From Seminavis robusta (Eukaryota > Bacillariophyta > Bacillariophyceae > Naviculales > Naviculaceae), in contig CAICTM010000001.1 of assembly GCA_903772945.1 (NCBI GenBank), positions 186,001-250,000 of the forward strand: a DNA stretch of 64,000 nt. Direction: 5' to 3'. Positions 22,396 to 31,939 of the stretch are shown piece after piece. Within the stretch, counting starts at the first letter, position 1. Each line of letters starts with the position of its first letter. Below the pieces are notes generated by a model. It saw only the letters and a program-made list of their open reading frames with translations, did no database searches and was not told the origin of the DNA. Both the position numbers and the translations under genes were made by a program.

Positions 22396-23622
22396 CTATA
22401 CAATCCGAAGAGGCCGATCGGCAAACTTGGCATGGATTTCTTTGAGTGCTTCAATGTACTTTTGATGATACTCATTCACCAATTTTTCATCGGGTTTGGC
22501 ATTGGTGTCTGTCGGTTTGGGGACATGAATGGGTTCTCCCACAATCACCTTGATGGGTGTATGGTAGGGAAGAGGAGTGAAGAATCGTCCATGAAAGATG
22601 GGCAAGGCAATCTTGAACGTCTTTTGGATCCATTGTCGAAAGCCCATGGCAAAGTTGTATCGTACAAAGGTATCATTGTTGCCCACTCCAAAGATGGGTA
22701 GCAAGCTGGCCCCGTGCTTCAGGGCAAGCCGCACAAATCCTTTGCGATTCTTCAAGACTAGAATATCTTCTTGGCCTCCCGAGCCTGTAGATGTGGCATA
22801 CATGGATTCCTCTTCGCCACCCGTCACTACAAAGATGCTCTTGCCAGCATCTAGAGCAGCATCTGCCACGTGTCGACTTGCGTCAATGTATCCAAACACC
22901 AAAAAGAATTCTCGTACTACTGGAATTTTGAACATGATGGTGGCGGCCAATCCAGTAAAGGGATGCTTGGGTGTTTTGGCAGATCCAGAAACCAGCCCTG
23001 GAAATTGTTGATCAAAGGGAGTGTCCGGACTTGCCAACAACGTCAATGGGAAGCAATGAATTCCATGAGGATGAACTCCCGCCACGTACTGCTTGTCCAT
23101 GGTGGCTAATTGTTGTGTTACTTTTTCCGAGTAGGGTACACATGTGATGGGGAAATAGTCAAATAGTTCCTTGAATAGTTCATAAGCCTGTCTATCAAAA
23201 TGGTTTTGTGGTGTCCTAAAGCAAGTGTCGTCCACTCTGCAATGCGCATCATCCATGATAATGGACAAAAGGTACCACACCACAAATCCCCACACGGAAT
23301 AGATAACGGCATCATGCCAGAGTCCTTCCGCCGGCAAGATGAACTCGCGAAGAATGTAGACAATAGAGTAAATCGCCGTCACGGGGAGCAAGAGCAATCC
23401 AAAGAGACCACCTGAAAGAAAGGCATTGGCAGCAGGAGCAAGTCCGAGGGGCTTGAGAATGATGTAAGCACCCGTATAGATCAGATTCATTCCCCGGACA
23501 ATCAGGGCCGAAGGGATTGGGATCTTTCGCACCATGTTGGCATCGATCAAGGTATAGATAGACTGAGTTAGTGGGATCAAGAATTGTTGGACCTGGGACG
23601 ATCCTGTTACCCGAAGAAGCAT
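22396..23622 (-). CDS. DGAT2: Type-2 diacylglycerol acyltransferase (DGAT2 family)
   Basis: A 408-residue protein starting at the first ATG (23622); the frame extends upstream only to a TTG. Two hydrophobic regions lie near residues 45-95 and 105-123, then the catalytic part: HPHG at about 184-187 (YVAGVHPHGIHCFPL), FGYIDASRHVAD, VTGGEEESMYA and RKGFVRLALKHGASLLPIFGVGNND, all DGAT2/MOGAT hallmarks. These ER enzymes transfer a fatty acyl group from acyl-CoA to diacylglycerol, the last step of triacylglycerol synthesis. Diatoms carry several DGAT2 paralogues; a wax-ester or monoacylglycerol preference cannot be excluded. A 25-bp sequence upstream of this gene (23677-23701) recurs upstream of the gene at 26406. 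Confidence 0.88.
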   Translation of the reverse strand: MLLRVTGSSQVQQFLIPLTQSIYTLIDANMVRKIPIPSALIVRGMNLIYTGAYIILKPLGLAPAANAFLSGGLFGLLLLPVTAIYSIVYILREFILPAEGLWHDAVIYSVWGFVVWYLLSIIMDDAHCRVDDTCFRTPQNHFDRQAYELFKELFDYFPITCVPYSEKVTQQLATMDKQYVAGVHPHGIHCFPLTLLASPDTPFDQQFPGLVSGSAKTPKHPFTGLAATIMFKIPVVREFFLVFGYIDASRHVADAALDAGKSIFVVTGGEEESMYATSTGSGGQEDILVLKNRKGFVRLALKHGASLLPIFGVGNNDTFVRYNFAMGFRQWIQKTFKIALPIFHGRFFTPLPYHTPIKVIVGEPIHVPKPTDTNAKPDEKLVNEYHQKYIEALKEIHAKFADRPLRIV

Positions 23623-23676
23623 TGGTGGTGTTGCGATGATGTTACTTTCAATGTGGGAAAGTGTCACCAAAGGATC

Positions 23677-23701
23677 TGTTTCTTAACCACAAGGTTGGAG
23701 G
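23677..23701. repeat. 25-bp exact direct repeat, copy 1
   Basis: The sequence TGTTTCTTAACCACAAGGTT (first 20 of 25 bp) occurs here and again at 26259-26283 in the same orientation. This copy lies 54 bp upstream of the DGAT2 start codon. Confidence 0.95.
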
Positions 23702-23935
23702 TGTCTCCGGAACGAAACTTTTCAGATCTTTTGGTCCGAATGACGTCATTCCGACCAATACTGCTGACAAAGCATGACAAAATCGTTAAAAGGAAAGACA
23801 AACATGCCATAGAGCTACCGCAGTGTGTCTGTTGCTTGTTCGATTGTATCTACTACATGTACACCCATCTTCATAATCTATCAAATTTTCTAAAAGTACC
23901 TCCCTTTACTAGCCGACTTTTATTTGAAAGCAACC

Positions 23936-24250
23936 ATGTCTACTCCTTCCTCTTCGCGTACCCTTGCAGCCTTGGCTCTTCTGCTGATGGCGTTGTTGTT
24001 GTCTGCCTCGCCCAGTCAAGCGTTCAGCCTTGCTTCTTCCAGCACTGCTACAGCTGCCACTAGCAGTAGTTTGTGGATGATCAATCCATTGGACGCCATG
24101 AACGAAGAAATGAAAAAGGCAAAGGCAGAAGAAGAGGAAGACGCTCCCATGACCAAAGCCGAAATGAGAGCGGCCGCCAACGAAATGCAAGCTGAAATGA
24201 AACGCTTGAAGGACGAAGCTGCAGCTGCCGCCAAAGAAAAGGAAGAATAA
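23936..24250 (+). CDS. Small plastid-targeted coiled-coil protein
   Basis: A 104-residue protein starting at the first ATG (23936; the frame opens on TTG at 23924). A strong signal peptide (LAALALLLMALLLSASPSQA) is followed immediately by F in SQA|FSLAS, the diatom ASAF-type motif that directs proteins through the four plastid membranes. A short Ser/Thr/Ala transit-like stretch leads to a mature part of about 60 residues: a highly charged Glu/Lys/Met/Ala helix (MNEEMKKAKAEEEED...EMQAEMKRLKDEAAAAAKEK), probably one coiled coil. Function unknown. Confidence 0.65.
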   Translation: MSTPSSSRTLAALALLLMALLLSASPSQAFSLASSSTATAATSSSLWMINPLDAMNEEMKKAKAEEEEDAPMTKAEMRAAANEMQAEMKRLKDEAAAAAKEKEE

Positions 24251-24543
24251 AGCGTGTGAAGCGCGTAAACTAGATAGTAGTGTAGTAGGAAATAGGTAGA
24301 TGCGACTTCTTATGATTGGTTTTCATTTGTAATACGTACAGTATGGATGCAGCCAGGCAGGCAGCTATTCAAGTTGCGTTGCAAAGGACTCGGCAGCCCC
24401 TTCCATCGTTTCCGCACAAGACAGAACACGGAAAGCTTTCTGGGCTGGAGCCTGGCTAGTGTAGTACAATATTTCTGCGTTCCGTCGCTCTGTCCCTGTC
24501 CTACTTTTTAACTCCACCGATTTGGAAGGCACTGTATTGGTGA
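24251..24543. other. Intergenic, nothing recognised
   Basis: This is 3' flank of the small plastid protein up to the first recognisable Penelope-like codons. No feature was seen. Confidence 0.5.
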
Positions 24544-26110
24544 TGGTGTTTCTTTGGATACTTTGCCAAGAACCTTGACGCAGAATGCCAAAGACGACTA
24601 GATGACTGCCTAGATATGATCAAATTTGGGATGAACTCTACACTACTAACATTCAAAGACAAATACTATGAATATGATGGAGACATGGACCCAGAAGAGA
24701 AAGGACTAACCATTGGTGGATATGAATCGGCATGGCTGCCTGATCTAGTAGGAGCCTACATCCTAGAAAATACCAAAGACCATTTTGAAGAAACATCATA
24801 CTATGGCCTCTACAGAGACGATGGTTTTGTGATCTTCAAAGGAACTTGGACACATGAAATGATAGTAGAATGGAGAGCCAATTTTCAGGCCAAATTCAAC
24901 AGCCTAGCCGAAGGAGACTACCTAGTATTCACCTGTAGCATATGGCTAGACCAAACCAAAAGACAACTCCCAAAAGATCAATCCGACCCCAAAGTAACTG
25001 TAGAAAGTGGAAAAGCATTCCCATATCTAGATATGGAACTGTTCTGGTCGGACCAGGAAGAACTTCACTTCCGAGTCCACCTTAAACCGAACCAACAACT
25101 GAAATATCTAAACAGGGGAACTACCCACACAAACGCATGCCTCAAAAACATCCCACTAGGGGTGTTCCAAAGACTCGCTAAACTCACTACAGTTACCAAC
25201 AAGAATGCCAACCAAACCCTCGATGAGATCTACCCACTACACTTCAAGGCGCTGAAGAAAGCTGGACTGGTTCCAGACCAGAGACCAACACTACAAGAAG
25301 AAATACAACGATACTCCCAGCGACAAGAGGACAAAGCAAACGAACCAGATAGAGAAGCCAAGCAACGAAAGAGGAACCGGAACCGATCATTATTCTTCTG
25401 TATAGGACACTCCAACGCCTGGACGACCCCAATACACAAGGTAATCAACGACCTCAAGAAGAGCCATGGCCTCGAATGGATTAGAACGTCTGTCCTACCA
25501 TCGATTCACCAACCTGCGAGAGATGTTCATGGGCGACCTATCGAGGAAGCTCACCAATGACGTCATCTCCACCGAGTTCCAAAATGAAACCCGCAACTGC
25601 AAGCCAGGAAACAAGAAAGACGGCCAATGCCGATTTGACAACCGCTGTAGAAACAAACTGGCCATATACTGCATCAAATGCATAAACTCAGGCAAGGAAT
25701 ACATTGGGGCAACCCAACAAAACGTCAAAGAAAGAACATACCAACACTTCACCGACGTCATGCGTCTTCTCTACGGAAAACGCAAGTCAGATTCATACGC
25801 AAGACACTTTGCCAACGAATTCCAAAACTTCGCACCTCCTTCACCATTCCGACTCAACGGCACCATTCAAAGGAACAGCATCGAAATTAGCATCCTATGG
25901 CAAGGCAACCCCATCAGCACTGTCAAGACCTTCGGGACACGACACTGCAGCCTATGCAACAGGTAGCGACTCGAGATTCTGGAATGTTCCAGAGAATCGC
26001 CAGAAAAGCTGATCAACTCCTGCAATGAAATATACGGAGCATGCCGACATAAACCACGATTTCATAAGTACCACAATAGCCCAAGCACTGATGATTCCCA
26101 TGGGGGATGA
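24544..26110 (+). pseudogene. Penelope-like retroelement fragment: RT C-terminal half plus GIY-YIG endonuclease, disrupted
   Basis: The frame opens at 24544, continues through the ATG at 24616 and ends at 25560. It encodes the palm/thumb part of a reverse transcriptase with Y-x-DD in YGLYRDDGFVIF and the LKYLNRGTTHT...LKNIPLGVFQRLAKL stretch usual after it. A +1 shift near 25480-25510 moves the reading to a second frame (YHRFTNLREMFMGDL...) that carries the GIY-YIG endonuclease, IYCIKC...KEYIGATQQNVKERTYQHF, with Cys pairs before it. That frame meets an in-frame TAG at 25964-25966 after CSLCN, then continues RLEILECSRES...NEIYGACRHKPRF to 26110. The N-terminal RT fingers are missing, so the copy is 5' truncated, as is common for these elements, and dead. 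Confidence 0.78.
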
Positions 26111-26258
26111 AAAAAGTCAAACAACCGAAAAGTTACCACAGAGTAAAGCCTGTGTTTTGGCGATTCGGCAGTTTGTGCTGATCCAAGAGTAAAACTACTT
26201 AGAAATTCAGTCACTTTTTGCTAAAATCGTATGTTTTCTTAGTACAAAAGATACGGCA

Positions 26259-26283
26259 TGTTTCTTAACCACAAGGTTGGAGG
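26259..26283. repeat. 25-bp exact direct repeat, copy 2
   Basis: Identical to 23677-23701. It lies about 120 bp upstream of the 26406 start codon. The two copies bracket 2.56 kb holding the small plastid gene and the Penelope-like fragment. Confidence 0.95.
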
Positions 26284-26405
26284 CTATCGTAACACGTCAT
26301 CCTGACTTTTCGCTCCTCTTTTTGCTCTTCTTGCCAACAACCCTCTTTTTCTCTCGGGCTTGTGTCGTGAGGGCAAAGGACGAAGATACTGTAGGATAGA
26401 ATGAG

Positions 26406-27050
26406 ATGATGATGATGAGACTACCAATTCTTTTTCTGATAGTACTACTGACACAAGAGACGGCTCTTGGCTTTCTGCAGGCTGCAAGTGCGCCCCTCAC
26501 TGGTTCGCTGCGACCAGAAGAATCCTCGTCATGGACGTTGTCTTCGTCCAAGTTGTTTGGACCTGATGAAGACGATGATAACAGCGATGGAAAACAACGT
26601 GATGAAGGGGCAGCTCTTGCCAAGCAATTCTATGAACAAATCAAGCAACGTGAGCAGCAGACTGGAGAACGCGGGATACTGGAAGGTAGGATTTCCGGTC
26701 CTGGTGGTAGCATTGGTGAAGAGGAGCCAGCTCCTGTCATTAAGAAGAAAAAGTTCACTGGCAAACCAGAATCTCCACCCTTCAGAGGCAGCAATGCTGG
26801 AAGTTTTCGAAAGACACCACGAGAGCAGATGATGGAACGAGAATTTCAGCTGGTGGGAAGAGCCGAGAAAGGTCTTGGCTTTCAAGCGCTCCTTGCAGTG
26901 GCTGTGGCGATCCTGTACGCTTATGTAGGTCTCACAGGGGGTATTCAAAGTGGAGATTTCTCATCCATTGACCTTGGTAACGATGATACTATCGTCGATG
27001 AGCTGGTCCTTCCTGTACCCAGGGACCAAGAAGCAAGCTACTGGCTGTAG
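26406..27050 (+). CDS. Probable plastid membrane protein of unknown function
   Basis: A 214-residue protein starting with four Met. The first 20 residues (RLPILFLIVLLTQETALG) form a signal peptide followed by F (ALG|FLQAAS), which fits an ASAF-like plastid-targeting junction. A long charged region with Glu/Lys/Gln and a basic stretch (IKKKKFTGK) leads to a single membrane helix (GFQALLAVAVAILYAYVGLTGG, about residues 161-182) and an acidic C-terminal tail. Short one-helix proteins of this layout occur in thylakoids, but no family is recognised. Confidence 0.58.
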   Translation: MMMMRLPILFLIVLLTQETALGFLQAASAPLTGSLRPEESSSWTLSSSKLFGPDEDDDNSDGKQRDEGAALAKQFYEQIKQREQQTGERGILEGRISGPGGSIGEEEPAPVIKKKKFTGKPESPPFRGSNAGSFRKTPREQMMEREFQLVGRAEKGLGFQALLAVAVAILYAYVGLTGGIQSGDFSSIDLGNDDTIVDELVLPVPRDQEASYWL

Positions 27051-27426
27051 AAGCAATGACACATACTGTATGGGCATCTTTTTTCAACCATAGCTAGGTA
27101 CCGGTAGAAGTGCGGAATCCAAAACAAATGAGGCTGTACTGATACCGTAGTGGTACCGGTACTCAGGTTTCACCACAACTTCTTTCTGAGGGTTATCAAT
27201 CCATTGAATCTACATGCACTGGTCCCTACAACTAACTCTGGACTGCCAGTTGCAAAGAGTTCATTTCAAGTTTTCCTAATAAATTTTATCACACAATATG
27301 CATGCCCGATTTTTCTTGTCGTTGGGCTCTCTTTGGTGGTTCTGTTAATATTAGTCATCGTCCCCGCCGAGCGGGAACCAGCCGCCTTACACCATAGGAC
27401 GTACAAACTGACCTCGGTCCTAGTCC
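27051..27426. other. Intergenic between convergent genes
   Basis: Contains several GGTACCGGTA-type words near 27098-27165. No gene was recognised. Confidence 0.5.
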
Positions 27427-29884
27427 TCAGTAATTGTATTGCTGCTGCTGCTGGTGACCTTGATACTGAGTCATCTGCTGCTGCTGTTGTTGTTGATGAT
27501 GACCTCCATGGTATCCGTCGTGGCCGTTGTGCCCATACTGGTCACGGTGTTGGTGTTGGCGAACTGGAGCCTGTTGTGAATTGTAGCTACGGTCCCGATT
27601 CTGGGCCAATAGCACACGACGGATTCCCTCATGAACTGGCTTCAGCTGCGCCAGGTTGGGGGATGAAATCTTGATGGGGTTACGGGCCACAGGGAGAATC
27701 ACGATGTATTTCCACGGGTGGATCTTATTCTTGTACTTGACCATCTGTGGACCTTGCCAGTCGTTTTGAATACGAGCCCCTTGCAACGAAAACTGTTTCA
27801 CCTTGACAGACACTGGTCGTCGCGCTTGAGTCTCAATGACGGCAATATCATACTCGGACTGAACGGACAGACAAAATGTGAGAGCGTTATTCAAATAAAC
27901 CAGAAAAGGCAAAACATTGTTTGGAACTCACCTTGGAACGATACATGTTCATCATCCATGGCTGGGCAATAATTCCTCCAATGACAACATACTTGGGCTT
28001 CCAGTCCTTAGCACTGTTGGGAGCTGTAGTTTCGCGGGTATCATACTTGACCATGTGTTCGCCTTCTGCCACAACAACATCCGTGTTGGGGACGTAAAAG
28101 AGCAGAGGAAGAGGACGTGGTCCTTCCTTGATCAACCGTGAGGCTTCCTTGGGGTTTCTGACATCGACTCCGTTGACCTTTAGCAAAACGTGTCCCAATT
28201 CGACGCCGGCGGCGCGAGCAGACGATCCCTCGACAATGAAAGCAACCACGGGACGTTCGGCAAGACCATCGACAATACCTTGGTCGGTATTCAAGAACAA
28301 CGAGTCGGTAAGCTCTTGTGGCTTGAAAAACATAACTCCCAAAGTGGGGGTAAAAATACGAGCATCATAGTACTCTCCGCCGGGAGGCAAGTTTCCATCG
28401 CTGGTTTTCTTTTCTTCCGTGTGTCCTGGAGTGGGATTGGCCTCGATTGCTGGTGCAGGAGCAGCTGGGGCAGGTGGGTCTGCCGTTGGTGGGGCATCGA
28501 ATCCCAAATCTCCCCAGAGACTGTCCGCCGAAGCAGCTGGGTTCGCCGGAACCAATGCTTGTTGTTGTTGAGGGGCCACAGGGGCTGGCGCAGGGGGAGC
28601 TGGTGGTGGGGCGCTCGATTGCTCAAAGACTGAGAATGGATCAGCAGCAGCAGGCCCTCCATAGGGCGTAAGAGCCTGGGATTGCTGTTGAGGTGGTGCC
28701 CCATATGGATTCGCTTGGGCACCGTAAGGATCGTGGGCCGGTGGTGCTCCATAAGGATTAGCAGGAGGGGCGCCGTAAGGATCATTGGCAGGTGGCTGTT
28801 GCGGTGGCGCTCCATATGGATTGGCACCAGGGGCGCCGTATGGGTCATTGGGGGGTGGCTGCTGTGCCTGTGGCGCTCCGTATGGATTGCCAACAGGGGC
28901 GCCGTAAGGATCATTGGCAGGAGCAGGTGGTTGCTGAGGGGGTGGCGGTGCTCCATAGGCCGCGTAGGGGTTGGATTGCTGCTGAGCTGGGACGAGGGCT
29001 AGAGCGCCCATATTGGGATCGGCAGGTGGGGCAGGAGCTCCACCTCCAGGGGCACCCCATGGATCGGCATATTGATCGCCACCAGGTGGCCCACCAGGGG
29101 GAGCACCGTATCCCGACTGCTGTTGCGGGGGCATTCCGTAATCTTGGGGAGGAGCGGGTGGGGCTCCAAATCCAGGCTGCCCACCAGGCGGGGCTCCATA
29201 TCCGGGCTGTCCACCAGGAGGAGCTCCAAATGGATTGCTATTATCGGCAGCTGGGGGCGCGGCGGGTGGAGCACCGAAACCATACGATGGGTCAGCGGCT
29301 GGTGGGGCACCTGGTGGAGCTCCAAAAGGATTCGCCGAGTCTCCAGCTGGTGGCGCCATTCCTGGAGACCCAAACGGATTGCTATTGTCAGCTGGGGGTC
29401 CACCGGCAGGAGGAGCCGAAAAATGACCCGAGGGCGGTCCAGCTCCAAAACCAGGATCAGATGGAGGAGCCGGGGCTCCATAGCCACCAGCCATTCCCAT
29501 GGTTGATTGAGACTGGTTGGGATCATATCCTCCAAAGCTTCCTGCAGCTGGAGGGCCAGCAGGAGGTGGCGCCATCATGCCCGAACTCATGCTCATATTC
29601 ATTCCTCCCATGCTCTGCTGCATTGGTGGCTGCTGCTGAGGTGGCATTCCGTATTGGGGTTGCTGTCCATATCCACCCTGCTGAGGCGGACCACCATAGC
29701 CATTAGGAGAATTCATGACAGGGCTGTTCATGACGGGTTGTCTGGCTGCTGCTGCTGCCGGTGGCTGAGCCATCAAACTGGCATTTGGATCATAAGCAGG
29801 AGCAGCAGCAGGGGCTGGAGGAGCTGCACCTGGTGGAAGAGCCGCCTGCAAATCCACGGCGAACTGATCAAACGGATTCGACAT
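27427..29884 (-). CDS. PDZ-domain protein with long Pro/Gly/Gln-rich NPF/NPY tail, endocytic-adaptor-like
   Basis: Two exons, 29884-27932 and 27858-27427, with a 73-nt intron (GTGAGT...GTTCAG). The product is 794 residues. Residues 1-480 are low-complexity Pro/Gly/Ala/Gln with at least four NPF motifs (the first at residue 3) and many NPYGAP / DPYGAP repeats, plus DPFSVF and LWGDLGF. NPF binds EH domains and DPF/W-type motifs bind clathrin adaptor ears, so an endocytic scaffold is plausible. A PDZ domain follows (LGVMFFKPQELTDSLF ... LGHVLLKVNGVDVRNPKEA), then a PH-like segment starting DWKPKYVVIGG and interrupted by the intron. The C-terminus is Gln/His-rich. Domain order is visible; the role is inferred. 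Confidence 0.72.
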
Positions 29885-30603
29885 GATGTTGGATCTTGCG
29901 AAAATTTAGTGGGTTTGTTGGTCAAAAAAAAAAAGATATCCTTATCTCGCAACGACTAGTAGTAGTCTCTTCACAGAGCTTCCAATACAATGCTCAACAG
30001 AATTACTCGTTCGTGCCTCACCAACAACAATAGATGCTGTCGTTCCGATTCGATTCGCCGAGAGGATCGTAATGACAAATATGAGGGCTTTGAGCACACC
30101 ACCAACAAAAGTAGTCAGGGTTCGATCACCAATTTTTGTTGTTGCTCGTGTAGTAATGCGGTTCCAACGATTGCTGACCTTCCTGGGCGTGCCAGCGCCA
30201 ATGGCTTTTGAATCGTCACAAGATTCGGGGCTCCAACGGTCAAAAAGTTGAAGCACGGGACAGAAGTCACGGGTTCCTCACGGGAGTCAAAAAATGGATC
30301 CAACGGCTTTTGCAGGCCATGGCAATCTATCGCACCAATGATGATGACAAAAACCTTGGCGCACAAGAAATTGGCAAGCACTTCAGATTTGGCGATAACA
30401 AGCATGACACACTGCGTGATGGGATTGGACGAAGATGGATACTGGGTGACGGTTCCGTGGTTGCAGTTCGAGTATCAAGAAATGAACCAGACAAGCAACG
30501 GGATGAAGAAAGAAGTGCAGCGGGATTGGTGTGGTCAAAGAAACCTGCAATGACAACCATCATGAGACCTCGTCGGTCAATTTCTCAGTGGTCGAATAAA
30601 ACC
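29885..30603. other. Divergent intergenic region
   Basis: It lies between the PDZ protein and the beta-lactamase-fold gene. The downstream gene's frame stays open from 30208 (TTG) and has in-frame ATGs, for example at 30550, so part may be 5' coding; composition does not support it. Confidence 0.45.
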
Positions 30604-31791
30604 ATGTTGAAAAGGGTGTTGCCGTTGCTGTTTTGGTTGGTGGCACAGTTGATACCAGCCAATGCTGCCACTGTAGATCTTTCAACTTCTTGGGCGGAAG
30701 GAACGCTCTACAACCGAAACAAGGCATACTGCACCCTGCAAGCATCCCTGGCACCTTGTTCCGCTCGAGGATATGTGGTGATTCAGGATGGACTATTGGT
30801 GGCAGAAGGCTACACGGATGGAAACGACCGCAATGGCAAATATGATGCATGGTCGGCCACCAAGTCCTGGAGCACTTTTTTCGTGGGCGTGTTGGTGGAC
30901 CAAGGAAAGGTCTCTATCAGTGAAACATTGAATGACATTTTCAACGATGCGTCCGACTGGGAAGGTGTAGGAGAATCGAATGAAAAGAAATCCATTACTG
31001 TCGAGGAACTCTTGACAATGACGAGTGGGCTGGTCCCAGGAGCTTGTCAGGACAACAATGGCCAAGAGACCATTCAACAAGTGCTCAATCATGTCGACTA
31101 TGATGGCAATCAGCGAGGGAGATTCAACTACATTGGTCAGACTCACATTTTGAGCCGCATTATCTTGCGACGATCCGGGCAATCACCCAGAGAATTTGCC
31201 AAGACTGCGGGGATCTTTACCAAATTGGGCATATCCGATTCGGATTATGAGTGGGATACCTTTGGAGGCATCGAAGGGTCCGCCTACGGACTCAAGAGCA
31301 ACCCTCGCATTCTAGCCAAATTGGGTCAATTATATTTGCAAAATGGCGAGGCAGCTTCTGGAGATCAACTGGTGGCGTCTTCCTGGGTAGCAGCCTCGGA
31401 AACCAACCAACTTGCCGGTGGCGATAGCAGCAGCAGTGTCAACAGTGGTTTTGATGGGTATGGATATCAATTCTACAACTTGATTGATGGAGGCAGTGGC
31501 TCCTTGGCCGGAGCCGCCATGGCAGCGGGTGCACAAGGTCAACTTATCGTGTACCTGCCCAGCAGCAGCACGACGATTGCCATAATGGGACAAGGTTGCA
31601 TGGGAGCCGACAGTAGCAAGATCTTTCTTCAATCAATCATTGACAACTTGAACGATTTCGCAGTGGAACAGACCAGCTGCAGTCAGAGTTTCTCCTACTG
31701 GAGCTATTTTCGACAACACTCCACTGAACTTTTGGCGGGAGGTCTGCTTCGAGGGCTTCCGGAAGCACTGCTCGGAAGACATCCTGTGTAA
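30604..31791 (+). CDS. Secreted beta-lactamase/DD-peptidase-fold serine hydrolase
   Basis: A 395-residue protein if started at 30604, the ATG that gives a clean signal peptide (LPLLFWLVAQLIPANA). The active-site tetrad S-x-x-K is in YDAWSATKSWST. A downstream RFNYIGQTHILSRIIL stretch stands where family members have YxN, here Y-I-G, so the second catalytic motif is altered. EELLTMTSGLVPG is the usual LLtHtSGL segment. Eukaryotic members include LACTB-type proteases and esterases; substrate unknown. Several Cys in the mature part fit an extracytoplasmic location. Earlier in-frame ATGs (30550) would put the hydrophobic segment about 18 residues in. Confidence 0.75.
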   Translation: MLKRVLPLLFWLVAQLIPANAATVDLSTSWAEGTLYNRNKAYCTLQASLAPCSARGYVVIQDGLLVAEGYTDGNDRNGKYDAWSATKSWSTFFVGVLVDQGKVSISETLNDIFNDASDWEGVGESNEKKSITVEELLTMTSGLVPGACQDNNGQETIQQVLNHVDYDGNQRGRFNYIGQTHILSRIILRRSGQSPREFAKTAGIFTKLGISDSDYEWDTFGGIEGSAYGLKSNPRILAKLGQLYLQNGEAASGDQLVASSWVAASETNQLAGGDSSSSVNSGFDGYGYQFYNLIDGGSGSLAGAAMAAGAQGQLIVYLPSSSTTIAIMGQGCMGADSSKIFLQSIIDNLNDFAVEQTSCSQSFSYWSYFRQHSTELLAGGLLRGLPEALLGRHPV

Positions 31792-31939
31792 TCGATTGGT
31801 TGATACAGCAGTTTTCATTTTCGATGTTGTAAGCATGCGTGAGATATCATTTCGAATTCTGATTGAAGCCCAACATTGTGGAAGAAGGCGCAATGTAGAC
31901 AAATCTATCTACGGATTTCCATTTATGTTAGTTATTAGG

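Noticed and set aside
30208-30603. Upstream extension of the beta-lactamase-fold gene
   Set aside because: Opens on TTG, lacks conserved composition and would bury the signal peptide.
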